Source: Lichenicola cladoniae
Lineage (GTDB): Bacteria > Pseudomonadota > Alphaproteobacteria > Acetobacterales > Acetobacteraceae
Assembly: GCF_013201075.1 (NCBI RefSeq)
Contig: NZ_CP053711.1
Coordinates: 1 to 64,000, forward strand
Length of the DNA: 64,000 nt
Direction of reading: 5' to 3'
Each line of letters begins with the position of its first letter. The first letter of the stretch is position 1. Both the position numbers and the translations under genes were made by a program. Positions 1 to 9,022 of this stretch are shown here, piece after piece. The notes beneath the pieces are model-generated. The model saw nothing but the letters and a program-made list of their open reading frames with translations. It made no database searches and was not told the DNA's origin.

Positions 1-520
1 GACAAAGTTCATTCCGGGCGCGTGCCGGTGCGTAGATCGCACGCTCCCCGACCTGAGCCATGCCGCAGCCGCGGAGAACAGCGAGAGAGGCGACGTTTCC
101 CGGCTGGGCAGCAGCCTCGATCACATCGACGTCGAAGAGGCGGAAGGCAGACTTCACGGCGGCAGGCGCCGCTTCGCGCATGTAGCCGTGGCCCTGATGA
201 ATATCCCCCATCCAGTAGCCGAGCATGGCACGGTGGTCTTCGGCTCCGCTTCGAGTCACGGCGATCCAGCCAAGTAAAGCTGCGTCCAAGCGCCGCTCTA
301 CGACACAGGGAAGAGCTCTTCTCTCCGTGGCGGCGTGACGCATGCTGGTAATCCGCTCTATCGCCATGTCGATCGTAAAAGGCATCGGCCAGGACGCCAC
401 CCAACGACTGACCGAAGGGGTCATCATCTCGGAAATCTGCGCGGCGTCATCTAACCGGACGCACCGTAGCCGTAGGCGTGAGGTTTCGACTATGTCAAAA
501 AGGTCAGGGTTTCTGTCCAT
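1..520 (-). CDS. GNAT N-acetyltransferase (3' end cut by window edge)
   Basis: The reverse strand is open from an ATG at 518-520 to the window start. Translation begins MDRNPDLFDIVETSRLRLR and has the RimJ/RimL-type order: an N-terminal ETxRLxLR strand, then a GYWMGDIHQGHGYMREA segment matching the acetyl-CoA-binding motif A, then a late NVASLAVLRGCGM helix typical of the NxxSxxxxxKxGF motif. This family acetylates N-terminal or side-chain amines; the substrate here cannot be told. About 173 residues are visible, so nearly the whole protein is present and only a few C-terminal residues are outside the window. Two shorter antisense ORFs over the same stretch are shadows. Confidence 0.8.
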   Translation of the reverse strand, partial: MDRNPDLFDIVETSRLRLRCVRLDDAAQISEMMTPSVSRWVASWPMPFTIDMAIERITSMRHAATERRALPCVVERRLDAALLGWIAVTRSGAEDHRAMLGYWMGDIHQGHGYMREAAPAAVKSAFRLFDVDVIEAAAQPGNVASLAVLRGCGMAQVGERAIYAPARARNELC

Positions 521-819
521 ATCGAGAGTGTGCTGCAGGTGTGTATAGGGAGCAAGGACCGCTTTAGGTTGAAAACCGTGGTAGCCATGGCGGCCTGCAG
601 TTTTGGTGAACAGATTCGCCGCAGCACATCAGCATAGCGATCTGAGCGTTCGCTTGCTGCAGATCTTACCCGAAAGCTGAATGGCCGCTTCCGGCCGCAA
701 CTTGTCGGCTAATGGGCGGCACTCGTCTCAATCGAACTTTTGGTTCCATTACTACCGGACCCCCGTCAAGCCCGCAGAAAGGCCTACGACTTTGCCGCAG
801 CAGTATGACCACCGGACGC
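521..819. other. Intergenic stretch without recognisable gene
   Basis: About 300 bases between the acetyltransferase start and the end of the AT-rich orphan. Short ORFs on both strands have no recognisable domain and no good ribosome-binding site. I see no tRNA, inverted repeat or IS terminus. It probably holds the acetyltransferase promoter. Confidence 0.4.
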
Positions 820-1482
820 TTACAAATCTTCTGCTTCGTTAACAAGGTTTTTAAAATATTTAACAGCATGTAATGTCATTAGTCTCGGTGTTGGTCCAAC
901 CAACTCATGTGGTACAATGTTGCCTAAATGTTCGATGGGTGGGTTGAGGGTAACTGGCTTCTTTTCATGTAAAACATGGAGTTTTTTCAAAACTACAACG
1001 TTTGGCGTGTAGATAGTATTTTTGTGGTTTTTTACAAAGTTTTCCAAGTTTGGTCGAGGCTCTGGAAGGGAAGAGTATTCATTGTATACCGATGTATTTA
1101 CCCAAGCATGATCGCCGCTAAGGGTTATTTCTTCAACGTCATGAGTAGAAGTGTTTCGTGCGAACCTCAAGTACCTAAGATATTCATCACTAAACCTCTC
1201 TTTCAGGATTTTATAACGCCAATCATATTTCTTTTTAATAGAAGCATCGACCACCTGCTTTTCGAGCTTGTCATGGATCTTATAAACGGTATCAAGGAAT
1301 TCAACCCATTTCCGTTTAATTGCACGCACCTCAGTGGTAACTAGAAGCTCCAAGTGAATGTCATTCAATATATTTAAATACGATTTAACGCTTTTTAGTG
1401 CTCTAGCGTCCATTGGTTTAGCCTTTTCAAGTTCTAGCTGATTGTACGGGACATAAGTCGTTTTACCTGTGTTGCTGACCAC
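820..1482 (-). CDS. Hypothetical protein, AT-rich and lysine-rich
   Basis: A 220-residue ORF, start MVSNTGKTTYVPYN, with clearly lower GC than everything around it and many Lys, Asn and Ile residues. It looks largely helical in its first 110 residues, for example around residues 55-110 with KRKWVEFLDTVYKIHDKLEK. I recognise no catalytic motif, signal peptide or membrane segment. It lies downstream of the resolvase remnant and the TIR/SLOG genes on the same strand, so it may belong to the same defence island, but this is only positional. Base composition suggests recent acquisition from a lower-GC donor. The function is unknown. Confidence 0.55.
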   Translation of the reverse strand: MVSNTGKTTYVPYNQLELEKAKPMDARALKSVKSYLNILNDIHLELLVTTEVRAIKRKWVEFLDTVYKIHDKLEKQVVDASIKKKYDWRYKILKERFSDEYLRYLRFARNTSTHDVEEITLSGDHAWVNTSVYNEYSSLPEPRPNLENFVKNHKNTIYTPNVVVLKKLHVLHEKKPVTLNPPIEHLGNIVPHELVGPTPRLMTLHAVKYFKNLVNEAEDL

Positions 1483-1568
1483 TGCGGCTTGCCGGCCGGA
1501 GTAAGTATGCCTCGAGCGTGCAACTCCAACGCTATGGCACGAAGGCTACTGGCGCCCTCGGCCTGCAC

Positions 1569-2139
1569 TTAGCGGACCACAGCAAGCACGTCTTGCGCTC
1601 GATCTGCTACCTGGCGGCTACGGGCTAAGCGCGCCGCTGCCGCCATTACAGAGGTAGCCGGAAGAAGAGACGGATTGCCAAGACGGACGCCCCGCGCTTT
1701 GGCAACAGCTAAGGCCGCCCGCGTACGTTGGCTGATCAATCCGGCTTCCAGCTCAGCAACCGCCGCCATCTGCGTGATGAGAAATTTGCCAATCGGCCCG
1801 GCCGGCACTGTCGGAAGGTCACAGAATATGACACCGGCCTCGCCGCTGCCCTCCACCACGGACAATAGGAAGCGCGCGTTGCGCGCCAGCCGATCCAACT
1901 TGGCGATTACCAGCACGGCCCGGCGAGCCCGGCATGCCACGAGGGCAGCCGCAAGCTGCGGCCGGTCGGTGCGTTTGCCGCTCTCCCACTTCCTGGAATT
2001 CCACCACCAGCTCGCCGCCGGCCTGGGTGACGTGTGCGGCCACCGCCTGGCGCTGCGCCTCGAGGCCAAGGCCGGATCGCCCCTGGCTGTCGGTCGAGAC
2101 GCGGAGATAGCTGACGAAACGAGCGTGGATGGGGGTCAA
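1569..2139 (-). pseudogene. Serine recombinase (resolvase/invertase), frameshifted
   Basis: The N-terminal part (start near 2139) reads FVSYLRVSTDSQGRSGLGLEAQ, the catalytic-serine motif of serine recombinases (Tyr-x-Arg-Val-Ser). It ends in the wrong frame at about 1985-1987. The continuation in the next frame gives ESGKRTDRPQLAAAL, then LVIAKLDRLARNARF and LITQMAAVAELEAGLISQRT, the conserved catalytic-domain segments. Restoring one base in the C run at 1985-1987 (GTGGGAG to GTGGAG on the coding strand) rejoins the two halves. A C-terminal DNA-binding part follows (ALAVAKARGVRLGNP). The frameshift should inactivate it unless it is a sequencing error. Such proteins commonly accompany plasmid or transposon cargo. 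Confidence 0.8.
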
Positions 2140-2254
2140 GCCCTGACTCTAGGAAGGCCTGTAACACTCTGTCAAACGGACATTTGACAGAGTGATACAC
2201 TTCAGACGCCGCCAGCATCTAGTAATTGGACAACAAGTGTTTCGGTTTAAGCAC

Positions 2255-3580
2255 CTAGCCTAGCAGATGTTCGATTGGCTTTATGTCTGTGGGACCGAAA
2301 CCTCCCAAGGCAGCCATCCTACGAACCCCTTTTAGAGCCGACTCACGATCTCTGGCTGGCGGTGCCGGAACACGGGTTAACCCTTTTGCGTATTCCTCAC
2401 ATGCCAGTTGCAGCGTTCCTTGCCCCAGCGCAATTTCACCAGCCGAAAAGTCGGTCCAGTACGAAATTGGCTGCTTTTCCTGTGCTTTACGAACACCTTG
2501 TAATGCCCGGTCAAATAAGTTTTTGGCGTCGAAGGTGTCCGCTGCAGCCAAAGCGAGCGAGGCCGCGTTTACTGCACAGTAATAATCAGATGCGTTCGCG
2601 TCAGTTGCTCGCCTGTATGCAACTCGTGCGGCAGACAGATCCAGAGGGTCTCTACTATTTTCCCATATTTCTCTGAGAACTCGTCCCTCCAATCCAGCAA
2701 TCTCGGGATTACTCGCCAGTGCTGCATCGAGTGCGACTAATTGCGTAATAGTTTGAAGCGCTTTATCGCGATTATGACAATGCAATAATCCTAAAGCTTT
2801 GCGATGAAGCAAATCAATATCATCAGGCGCGAGTTCAAGACCAAAATTGGTCTCCTCAATAGCTGCCTGAAAATGCTTTTCATCTAGCATAATTTTGCTA
2901 AGAACATCGTGAAGCTGAACATTCATAGGTCTAAAAGGTTGGCCAAATGTTGCATACATTCGTGCACGAGTAGCGTACACCTCGCCACTTCTTCCTGACT
3001 GGACTAATGCTTCTATCCTCGTTCTCCAAAGGATCATGTTTTCGGCAGTATGAGCACGTCGCGGCCGATGCGCTGCGACGGCGTCCATGTAGCGGTCGAT
3101 CGGCGTTGCCCAAAGGTTCCGTTGCGGTGTTAGACCAGCTTGCTGCAGGAGGCGCTCACATACCTCGATGACGGCATCCTTAGAGTCACCCATGTAAACA
3201 TTAAAGCTTGCAAGAGGGTTCGCAAGATCGCCCGCGGTCATCGAGTAGAGAATCGGGATTACCACACCCGTCAGATTATGTTGCCCGTTAATATTCTTTT
3301 TTTCCTGAGCAATCCCGGCTGCGAGGCCGCATTCGTATAGAATCCAAGGACGGTCTCGTGACTGGGGGCTGAGAACTGCAAGGATGTAATCTGTCTTTTG
3401 GATTTCGCGACGTAGGTGCTCGCGCCATTCTTCCCCGATTTGCATGCCGCCATCAGGCTGGCGATCACTTGAGTACCAGGGAGCGATCGCACCTTGCGAT
3501 ACTGTTGACAACAGAGCTTTCCACGCCTCTGCGAGTAGACGTTCATCATGCGCGTGACTGATTAGTACGGCGAGCGGCAT
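2255..3580 (-). CDS. TIR-domain protein with TPR-like C-terminal region
   Basis: About 441 residues. The first ~140 form a TIR-type domain: the opening strand MPLAVLISHAHDERL, the WREHLRREIQKTDYILAVLSP segment and WILYECGLAAG, whose Glu occupies the place of the catalytic NADase Glu of active TIR domains. Residues ~200-440 are Ala-rich helix pairs (for example FQAAIEETNFGLELAPDDIDLLHRKALG) that look like tetratricopeptide repeats. The ATG at 3578-3580 puts the start directly before the TIR strand and 7 nt after the SLOG gene; a GTG at 3605-3607 would overlap that gene. Likely role: effector or scaffold in an anti-phage system, consuming NAD+ or making/reading a nucleotide signal. Function is inferred from domains only. 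Confidence 0.75.
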   Translation of the reverse strand: MPLAVLISHAHDERLLAEAWKALLSTVSQGAIAPWYSSDRQPDGGMQIGEEWREHLRREIQKTDYILAVLSPQSRDRPWILYECGLAAGIAQEKKNINGQHNLTGVVIPILYSMTAGDLANPLASFNVYMGDSKDAVIEVCERLLQQAGLTPQRNLWATPIDRYMDAVAAHRPRRAHTAENMILWRTRIEALVQSGRSGEVYATRARMYATFGQPFRPMNVQLHDVLSKIMLDEKHFQAAIEETNFGLELAPDDIDLLHRKALGLLHCHNRDKALQTITQLVALDAALASNPEIAGLEGRVLREIWENSRDPLDLSAARVAYRRATDANASDYYCAVNAASLALAAADTFDAKNLFDRALQGVRKAQEKQPISYWTDFSAGEIALGQGTLQLACEEYAKGLTRVPAPPARDRESALKGVRRMAALGGFGPTDIKPIEHLLG

Positions 3581-3587
3581 GGAGGTG

Positions 3588-4172
3588 CTAATTAGTCCGT
3601 AGTTCACGTTGAATAAAACCAGCGGCTACCGTCAATCGCCGAAACTCGGCTGTGGCATCGTTGGGTTGTCGTGCCATCCCATCCCATACTATCAGCGCGA
3701 GCGGTCGTTGGTGTGCTTCAGGCCGCGCGTCCGAAATATGGAGTGCCTCAGAAATAATGCTGCGGTTAGCGGCAGCATAAGCGGCGGTATCGTCAATTGC
3801 TGAAATCGTTGACATTACGACCAAATCTCCTGCCATTTCAGCTGCGGTGATTACGCGATCGAATATGGTGCCCCAATCAGCATTCAGCTCAGGGTTACTA
3901 GGACGATCAATTACAGATGTATCGCGAAACCGCGCGGGCTTAAATGGCAGGATTATTCGACAACGCAAATTCAGATCGTTTGCGATATCCAGAGCAAGTA
4001 AGTCAGCCCCGCAGGCGGCCGAGCAGACAAGCATACTGGGCTGTTCTTCTTTAAAGAACTTTTCAAGCCTTCGGCGAACATTGATCACATTGGTCAAAGG
4101 AAAGCGACGGTCGGCTACTGCTAGACCTTCAGCGTCAATCCGTCTCCCGGCACAGGCAACAACATAAGTCAT
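3588..4172 (-). CDS. SLOG-fold (Rossmann-like) nucleotide-sensor candidate
   Basis: A 194-residue protein starting MTYVVACAGRRIDAEGL. The segment MLVCSAACGADLLALDIAND at ~50-65 resembles the glycine/serine-rich ligand loop and following helix of the SLOG/LOG/DprA-like superfamily (the usual GGxxGAD becomes SAACGAD). A later RIILPFKPARFRDTSV matches the strand that leads to the phosphate-binding region. SLOG domains in Thoeris ThsA bind a TIR-made cyclic ADP-ribose signal. Here the domain is stand-alone, between a ThsB-like TIR gene (45 nt upstream) and a TIR-TPR gene (7 nt downstream). This implies one operon and suggests, but does not prove, a sensor role. Confidence 0.65.
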   Translation of the reverse strand: MTYVVACAGRRIDAEGLAVADRRFPLTNVINVRRRLEKFFKEEQPSMLVCSAACGADLLALDIANDLNLRCRIILPFKPARFRDTSVIDRPSNPELNADWGTIFDRVITAAEMAGDLVVMSTISAIDDTAAYAAANRSIISEALHISDARPEAHQRPLALIVWDGMARQPNDATAEFRRLTVAAGFIQRELRTN

Positions 4173-4217
4173 ATCACGCGCTCATAGGCATGAACCGGGG
4201 CTGGAGAGCGATCGACA

Positions 4218-4613
4218 TCATGCCTGCTCGACTGCCTTTTTAATAGCGTCGAAAGTAAACGACATTGCCCATGTAGCCTTATTATTTAGCAACTCAGGGG
4301 GACTTATGTTGCCTTTCTCGAGCTTGACACCAATGAGCTTCTTGCCGGCATCGACCGCCGTCTGTGTCTCCCATCTGATCCAATCATTCATCCCGGCTTC
4401 TTTTCCAACGATGCAAAGGAGATAACCTGCCGCTACAATCTTTGGCTTGATTTGGGTTTTGATATATTTGGCATCTTCACTGTTAATAGCGACCTTGAGA
4501 GATGCATCATACAACTCAAAATCAAACTCTTTGTTTGCGTTCCACGCAAGAAGTAGGTTCTTATAGTGCCGGTCGTTATCGTAATCAAAGCTTATGAAAA
4601 CACGTTTTGCCAT
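4218..4613 (-). CDS. ThsB-like TIR protein (MTH538/DUF1863 type)
   Basis: A 131-residue single-domain protein. It starts MAKRVFISFDYDNDRHYKNLL, the hallmark opening of the TIR-like DUF1863 family that includes Thoeris ThsB. It ends in the last helix of that domain. WIRWETQTAVDAGKKLIGVKL supplies the conserved Trp and Glu; the Glu is the expected catalytic residue. ThsB proteins sense phage and convert NAD+ into a cyclic ADP-ribose isomer that activates a SLOG-containing partner. The next gene downstream encodes a SLOG-like protein, which fits. Base composition is more AT-rich than the neighbours. A gap of 81 nt separates it from the methylase gene upstream. Confidence 0.75.
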   Translation of the reverse strand: MAKRVFISFDYDNDRHYKNLLLAWNANKEFDFELYDASLKVAINSEDAKYIKTQIKPKIVAAGYLLCIVGKEAGMNDWIRWETQTAVDAGKKLIGVKLEKGNISPPELLNNKATWAMSFTFDAIKKAVEQA

Positions 4614-4694
4614 CTACCTAGCCCCCAATACTCTGACTGTTAGCGTCGTGAGCGGATTCTAATGCCTGACTCGATTTGCGTGCACATAGAACAA

Positions 4695-7559
4695 TCAGTT
4701 TTCCACTGCAGTGACCGTATGCGAATGATTAAACGCCAGCAGTTGCACCACCACCTCGTCATCGGTCAAGTTCCCAGCCAAACCATAGGCTGAAGCTACT
4801 GCGGTGTCTAAGGCAGCGTGCAGCGCGTCCAACCAAGCACCTTCTGGCTTGCCCCTCTGATTATAGAGAGCAGTGAGCGTTCGCCCGCGCATCAATGCGG
4901 TCGCGGCTGAGTTTTTCGGCACCATCCGATCTTGATAGCCGGCTGTCACCTCCGGCACGTGTAGAATAAGCTCGGGTGGATTTAGCCATCGATCGCGCGC
5001 AACCACAAGCGCCTGTGCCGCCGTCGCAATCGCCTGTGAGTGCGGGTTCGCCGTGTCTGCTGTGGCAGGGCGATTGGGCGTCAATCCCTTCGGGAAGGGA
5101 AAGGTCTCGAATGTGGTTGAGGGCGTATATCGCGGACGATCCTCTAACGCCGTACCCAGCCGAAGCGCCCATAGCTCATGGAAACGGCTGTGTAAAATGC
5201 CGAACGTCGTATCATCATCCCGGGCAATGGCAATAAGTTGGCAATCAGGAAGTGCAGGAGAACGCATCCAGGCAAACAGCCGATGCTTGGCCACCCTGGG
5301 CGTCACGATGAAACGGTGTAGTCCGGTCAGTGCCTTGTTCATGCCTTGTCGCGCTTCGACGTGGCGCCACCATGCACGGGCATACGCCTCTCGCTTATTG
5401 GTGGCGCGCACTAGCCGGACATGCTGTGCTACATGCGCATAGGGTGCGACATAATAGGCGGCCTCAGCTTCCGTCATTGTCCATCCGAAGTCGATGATCC
5501 AGGTGTCGGACGGCCGCCGTGTTACGTCCATGCCGTTAGCCCACGGACGCAAAACGTCGGCATTCGGGCGCCCGTTCGGGTTAGTTGGAAGCAGCAGCCA
5601 TTGCCGAGCCAATTCACCAGGCACGTCGAACGCACCGCCCTTTGTATCGCCCATGAAGGCGACACCAGCATTTTCTAGCAGCCTACGCGCAGTCGTCAGG
5701 TTAGCAATTCCGGCTGTTAGGTCCGCATGGATCGCCGGCACGGCTAGCCCGTCCAACATCGGCATTGGCGCCCGATCGCGACCCCAGCACATCAGCGACA
5801 CGCGAACCGCTGCCCCGTCCAGGGTCCAAGGCTCGTCCGCCCACGCGGTGGAGATCACGCCCGCCTGTGCCATCGGCTCCAACACTCGCCGGTTAGCACC
5901 ACCCCGAATGCTGTTCGTCGTTACCAAGCCCGCGCCTATTAGGTTACCTGCGGCGATTGCCTACTGCGCTCGCGCAACCTAATAGCAAACTAAGTCGGCT
6001 TCGGCCGGGACCTGGCCGGCATAGGCTGCGAATAACCGATCGCAGTATGCGTCTCCCAGCACGGTCCGCAGCCGCTTGCCGCCAAGGAAGGGCGGGTTGC
6101 CCACGATCACGTCGGCCACGGGCCATGCCGTTCGGCTGCCGTCGTCGGCCAGCACCGCATCCTGGCACGTGATGGTATGCAAGGTTCGTAGCACCGGATC
6201 GGACGGCGCCGGAAAACCATGACGGCGTGCCCATTGGATGTGCCCGATCCAGACCGACACTCGCGCCAGCTCAGCCGCGTAGGGGTTTACCTCCAATCCC
6301 AGCACAGCCTCCGGCCCCACCTGCGGGAACTCCCGCTGGAAGCCGATCGCCTCGGCCTCCACCATCGCTTGATGCTCCAGGTCCTTCAACGCGAGCAGGG
6401 CGAGATATAGAAAGTTGCCGGAGCCGCACGCCGGGTCCAGCATGCGGAAGGCCCGCAGCCGATCCAGGAAGCTGCGGAACAGCGTTTCCGCCCGGCGGGG
6501 GGCCTCCCGCTTGGCCTTACTCCCCGCCTTGGCAGCCGTGCCTACCGCTAGCGCCGCAGCAATCTGTTCGCGCACCTCACCCCACTGGATCAATAACGGA
6601 CGGCGAACAACTGGCTCGATCAGCCGTTCGATCATCTCGCGCGACGTGTAGTGCGCCCCGAGCTGGCTACGCTTGTCCGGGTCCAGGCCGCGCTCGAACA
6701 GTGTGCCAAGGATGGAGGGATCCACCTCCGCCCAATCTAGCGCAGATACCCGCTGCAATAATGCGATGTCTCCAGCTTCCAACGACAGGGCGGTAGCGTC
6801 ATCGAAGAGGCCTCCGTTAAACCAGGCGACAGGGGTAAAATCCACTTCGCCACCCCGCTCCGCCATAGCCGCGAACAGCCGGCGCGCATAGCTTTCGAAC
6901 TGCGCCGGCCGCTTGCGCGATGCGTCCAGCATCCGCTCGAACAGCCCAATTGGCAGCAAGCCCACATCGTCGGCAAACAGGCAGAACACCAGGCGGTTGA
7001 CGAAGTGGGCAACCGCCTGCGGGGCGTTACCTCGTGTGCGCAGCTGCCTCGCCAGTTCGGCGAACTCTGCCGCAGCCAGGGCGGTTAGCGCCGCTCGCGT
7101 CTTTCCTGGCCGCAGCCGCTCAGGGTCAGAGAACACTGACTTAAGCACGCCCAACCGAACAGGATCGGCCATCTCCTCCAGCCGAATCTCATGCCGCTCG
7201 GACACGGCATTGGTCCAGTTTGTGCGGATCGTGATGCGTTCGATATCAGACGTGACCAGCAGGGGCGGATTTTCCAACGCGCCCGCGTACTGCAGAAGCT
7301 GGCGGTGGGCCGCGTCCAGGTCTTTATGCTTACCCTTGTACTCCCAGGCGAATTGCCCACGCCGCCATACGTCGGCCCAGCCCTCGCCACCACTAGCCTT
7401 GGTGGCACCCTTCTCGAAGGCGTAAGCGGCACCCGTCGGGTCAGAATTGGGAGTTGGCTCGTTGAGCAGCGCGCAGAGATCTAGAAAGTGCTCCTGAGCA
7501 GCAGCACGCTCATTTCGAGCATTAGCTCGCCACTTGGCGATGAAGGCGTTTGGAGTCAC
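4695..7559 (-). pseudogene. MmeI-like (type IIL) restriction-methyltransferase split by two in-frame TAG codons
   Basis: One continuous reading frame of 955 codons from a GTG at 7557-7559, interrupted only by TAG at 5979-5981 and TAG at 5961-5963. N-terminal residues ~60-85 contain ADVWRRGQFAWEYKGK, an Asp-x9-Glu-x-Lys arrangement like the MmeI nuclease site. MLDPACGSGNFLYLAL (motif I) and DVIVGNPPFLGGKRLR (motif IV, NPPF) form the adenine methyltransferase. The part after the stops holds the target-recognition and C-terminal region (TFETFPFPKGL). The stops fall where the family normally reads CYWF and a Gln pair. Each stop can arise by one transition (TGG to TAG, CAG to TAG). Probably decayed; readthrough by an amber suppressor is the alternative. 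Confidence 0.8.
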
Positions 7560-7673
7560 GAGAAGAAGGCTACCTCATATTTGGCAACCGAAACAAACAC
7601 CCGCCTTGCAGACCGCACTGGAAGAATGATCACCATCGGACCTCTGTATCTTCTGGATCTGATAGCCCTAACT

Positions 7674-7692
7674 GACTTGCACGGTGCAAGTC
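7674..7692. repeat. Perfect 19-bp palindrome, copy 1 (mob region)
   Basis: GACTTGCACGGTGCAAGTC, 9-bp arms around one central base, just downstream of mobC. An identical copy lies at 8502-8520 and a one-base variant at 8569-8587, so the three flank the mobC gene. Such symmetric repeats are typical binding sites for a mobilisation accessory protein or repressor, but no binding evidence exists here. Confidence 0.7.
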
Positions 7693-7707
7693 GGACTGCT
7701 GAACACG

Positions 7708-8379
7708 TCACTCCTTTCCGACTGCCCGTTCGTCGTCAGCGAAGATAGCTGGACGACGGCGTGGGCGAAGACGGCGGCTCGCCTTATCCTCGATCTGTCT
7801 AGCCTGTTCTCTAACTTTCATGCCAAGCAAGGCCGTTGGGCGTACAGCATCAGGTAAGCCCCAGTAGTCAAAGTTTCCGGTATAAATTGCCATGAGACGG
7901 CGAAGTTCGGTCCGTAGCAGCTCGACGCCCTCGTGAGCTGTCTCGCCCTGGTTGGGCGGATACTCGCCGGTCAAGGCGGCTTCGTTCATAACCCTTGCGA
8001 GCTGGTTCAAGTTATTGCCTATCCTACGAACTTCCATGCCTATCTCGCGCAACTCGGCGGTCTCGGTGTCACTCCATTGCGGACGCCGTCCAAGGTGAAC
8101 GATCGCCAAGCTCCGCAACCAGTTGGCAGGGGTTGTCCGGCGAGCCTGCGCTGCGCGAAGCAAGGCAACGCGCTCCGGTTCTTTCAGGCGAACAGCGATC
8201 TGCCGGCCGGTTGCACCGAGCGGTAGGGAGGGCTCTGCACCGTCCACCGCCTGGATGATCAACCGGCGAAGCGCAGCCGAAGCACCGCCGTCCGTTCCAC
8301 GAGCCCAAACCTTGAACCTATCCGCAAGCCCGGCTTCAACGTAGGCACCAACCATCTTCTGGCCTGGAAGAGCCGGCAT
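7708..8379 (-). CDS. mobC: MobC-like plasmid mobilisation protein
   Basis: About 223 residues from ATG 8377-8379, which follows a GGGGGG-rich Shine-Dalgarno. (The TTG at 8412 is a weaker option.) Residues ~80-150 contain RLKEPERVALLRAAQARRTTPANWLRSLA and then the family signature VRRIGNNLNQLARVMNEA, diagnostic of MobC accessory proteins that help the relaxase melt oriT. The N-terminal part has an RHH-like flavour. The C-terminus is Arg-rich. No relaxase gene is visible beside it or anywhere in the window, so mobilisation would need a relaxase elsewhere on the replicon or in trans. Confidence 0.8.
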   Translation of the reverse strand: MPALPGQKMVGAYVEAGLADRFKVWARGTDGGASAALRRLIIQAVDGAEPSLPLGATGRQIAVRLKEPERVALLRAAQARRTTPANWLRSLAIVHLGRRPQWSDTETAELREIGMEVRRIGNNLNQLARVMNEAALTGEYPPNQGETAHEGVELLRTELRRLMAIYTGNFDYWGLPDAVRPTALLGMKVREQARQIEDKASRRLRPRRRPAIFADDERAVGKE

Positions 8380-8723
8380 CCTACCCCCCTGTTTAAAACC
8401 TGCTACCAACAAACATATCCCGCCCTAGTCCCATCATCCATAAGTTTTCGCTGTTGAAACTTGCTTGGGCAGGAGGAAAAGAAAGAACAGGAGGAAGGGC
8501 AGACTTGCACGGTGCAAGTCCAAGGACGCCAATCGGGGACCGCCAGACCATCATCCAGGGCGACGGCAGACTTGCACCATGCAAGTCCGAGGACGCCAAG
8601 CAGCGACCGCTAGGCGATTAAGCCCGCCGCCATCTAGGCCATGATGCTCTACCACAATACGAGTGATCGTCGGCCGGCTCACCGTCCAAAGTCTGGCTAC
8701 GTCGGCTGCTGTTAATGAACAGA
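8380..8723. other. Intergenic region upstream of mobC, possible oriT
   Basis: About 340 bases without a convincing gene. It carries two tandem copies, 67 bp apart, of a ~35-bp unit containing the GACTTGCAC palindrome followed by TCCRAGGACGCCAA. Position beside mobC and symmetric repeats are what an origin of transfer looks like. A CATATCCCGCCC string at about 8414-8425 vaguely resembles RP4-type nick regions, but that match is too weak to call a nick site. Confidence 0.4.
8502..8587. repeat. Tandem palindromic repeats, copies 2 and 3
   Basis: 8502-8520 is GACTTGCACGGTGCAAGTC, identical to the copy at 7674. 8569-8587 is GACTTGCACCATGCAAGTC, with one mismatched arm position. Both are preceded by GGCA and followed by TCCAAGGACGCC or TCCGAGGACGCC, making a longer direct repeat with a 67-bp period, about six and a half helical turns. 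Confidence 0.75.
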
Positions 8724-9017
8724 CTACGATTCCACACGCGGCCGGAATGTCACGTCAAACCCCATTGCCCTGGCTACCTTCACCACGGTTGCAAAGGCGG
8801 GGTTCCCATCTGGCGAAAGCGCCTTGTAAATGCCCTCACGGGTTAGTCCTGTGTCACGAGCAAGCTGGGTCACGTTACGCGCTCGCGCCACAGTGCCAAG
8901 AGCAACCGCCATTGCCGCCGGATCGCCATCCTCGGCGCTGGCTGCCAAGTAGGCAGTAATGTCCTCATCCGTTTTAAGGTAGTCGGCCGCGTCATAGCGG
9001 CTGAACGTCTCTGCCAT
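8724..9017 (-). CDS. HigA2-like antitoxin (addiction module, HTH)
   Basis: 97 residues from ATG 9015-9017 (MAETFSRYDAADYLKTDEDITAYL). The DYLKxxxDIxxYL N-terminus and the helix-turn-helix TQLARDTGLTREGIYKALSPDGNP followed by FATVVKVARAMGFDVTF are the standard layout of HigA2/probable addiction-module antitoxins. A GAGTGAGCAGG purine stretch lies upstream, overlapping the toxin stop, so the two are translationally coupled. It would neutralise the RelE/HigB-type toxin and repress the operon. The start at 9032 suggested by the longest frame lies inside the toxin gene and is less likely. Confidence 0.85.
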   Translation of the reverse strand: MAETFSRYDAADYLKTDEDITAYLAASAEDGDPAAMAVALGTVARARNVTQLARDTGLTREGIYKALSPDGNPAFATVVKVARAMGFDVTFRPRVES

Positions 9018-9022
9018 CCTGC

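Noticed and set aside
8414-8425. RP4-like nick sequence upstream of mobC
   Set aside because: Only a loose match, wrong at the key TCCTG position, with no supporting inverted repeat directly beside it.
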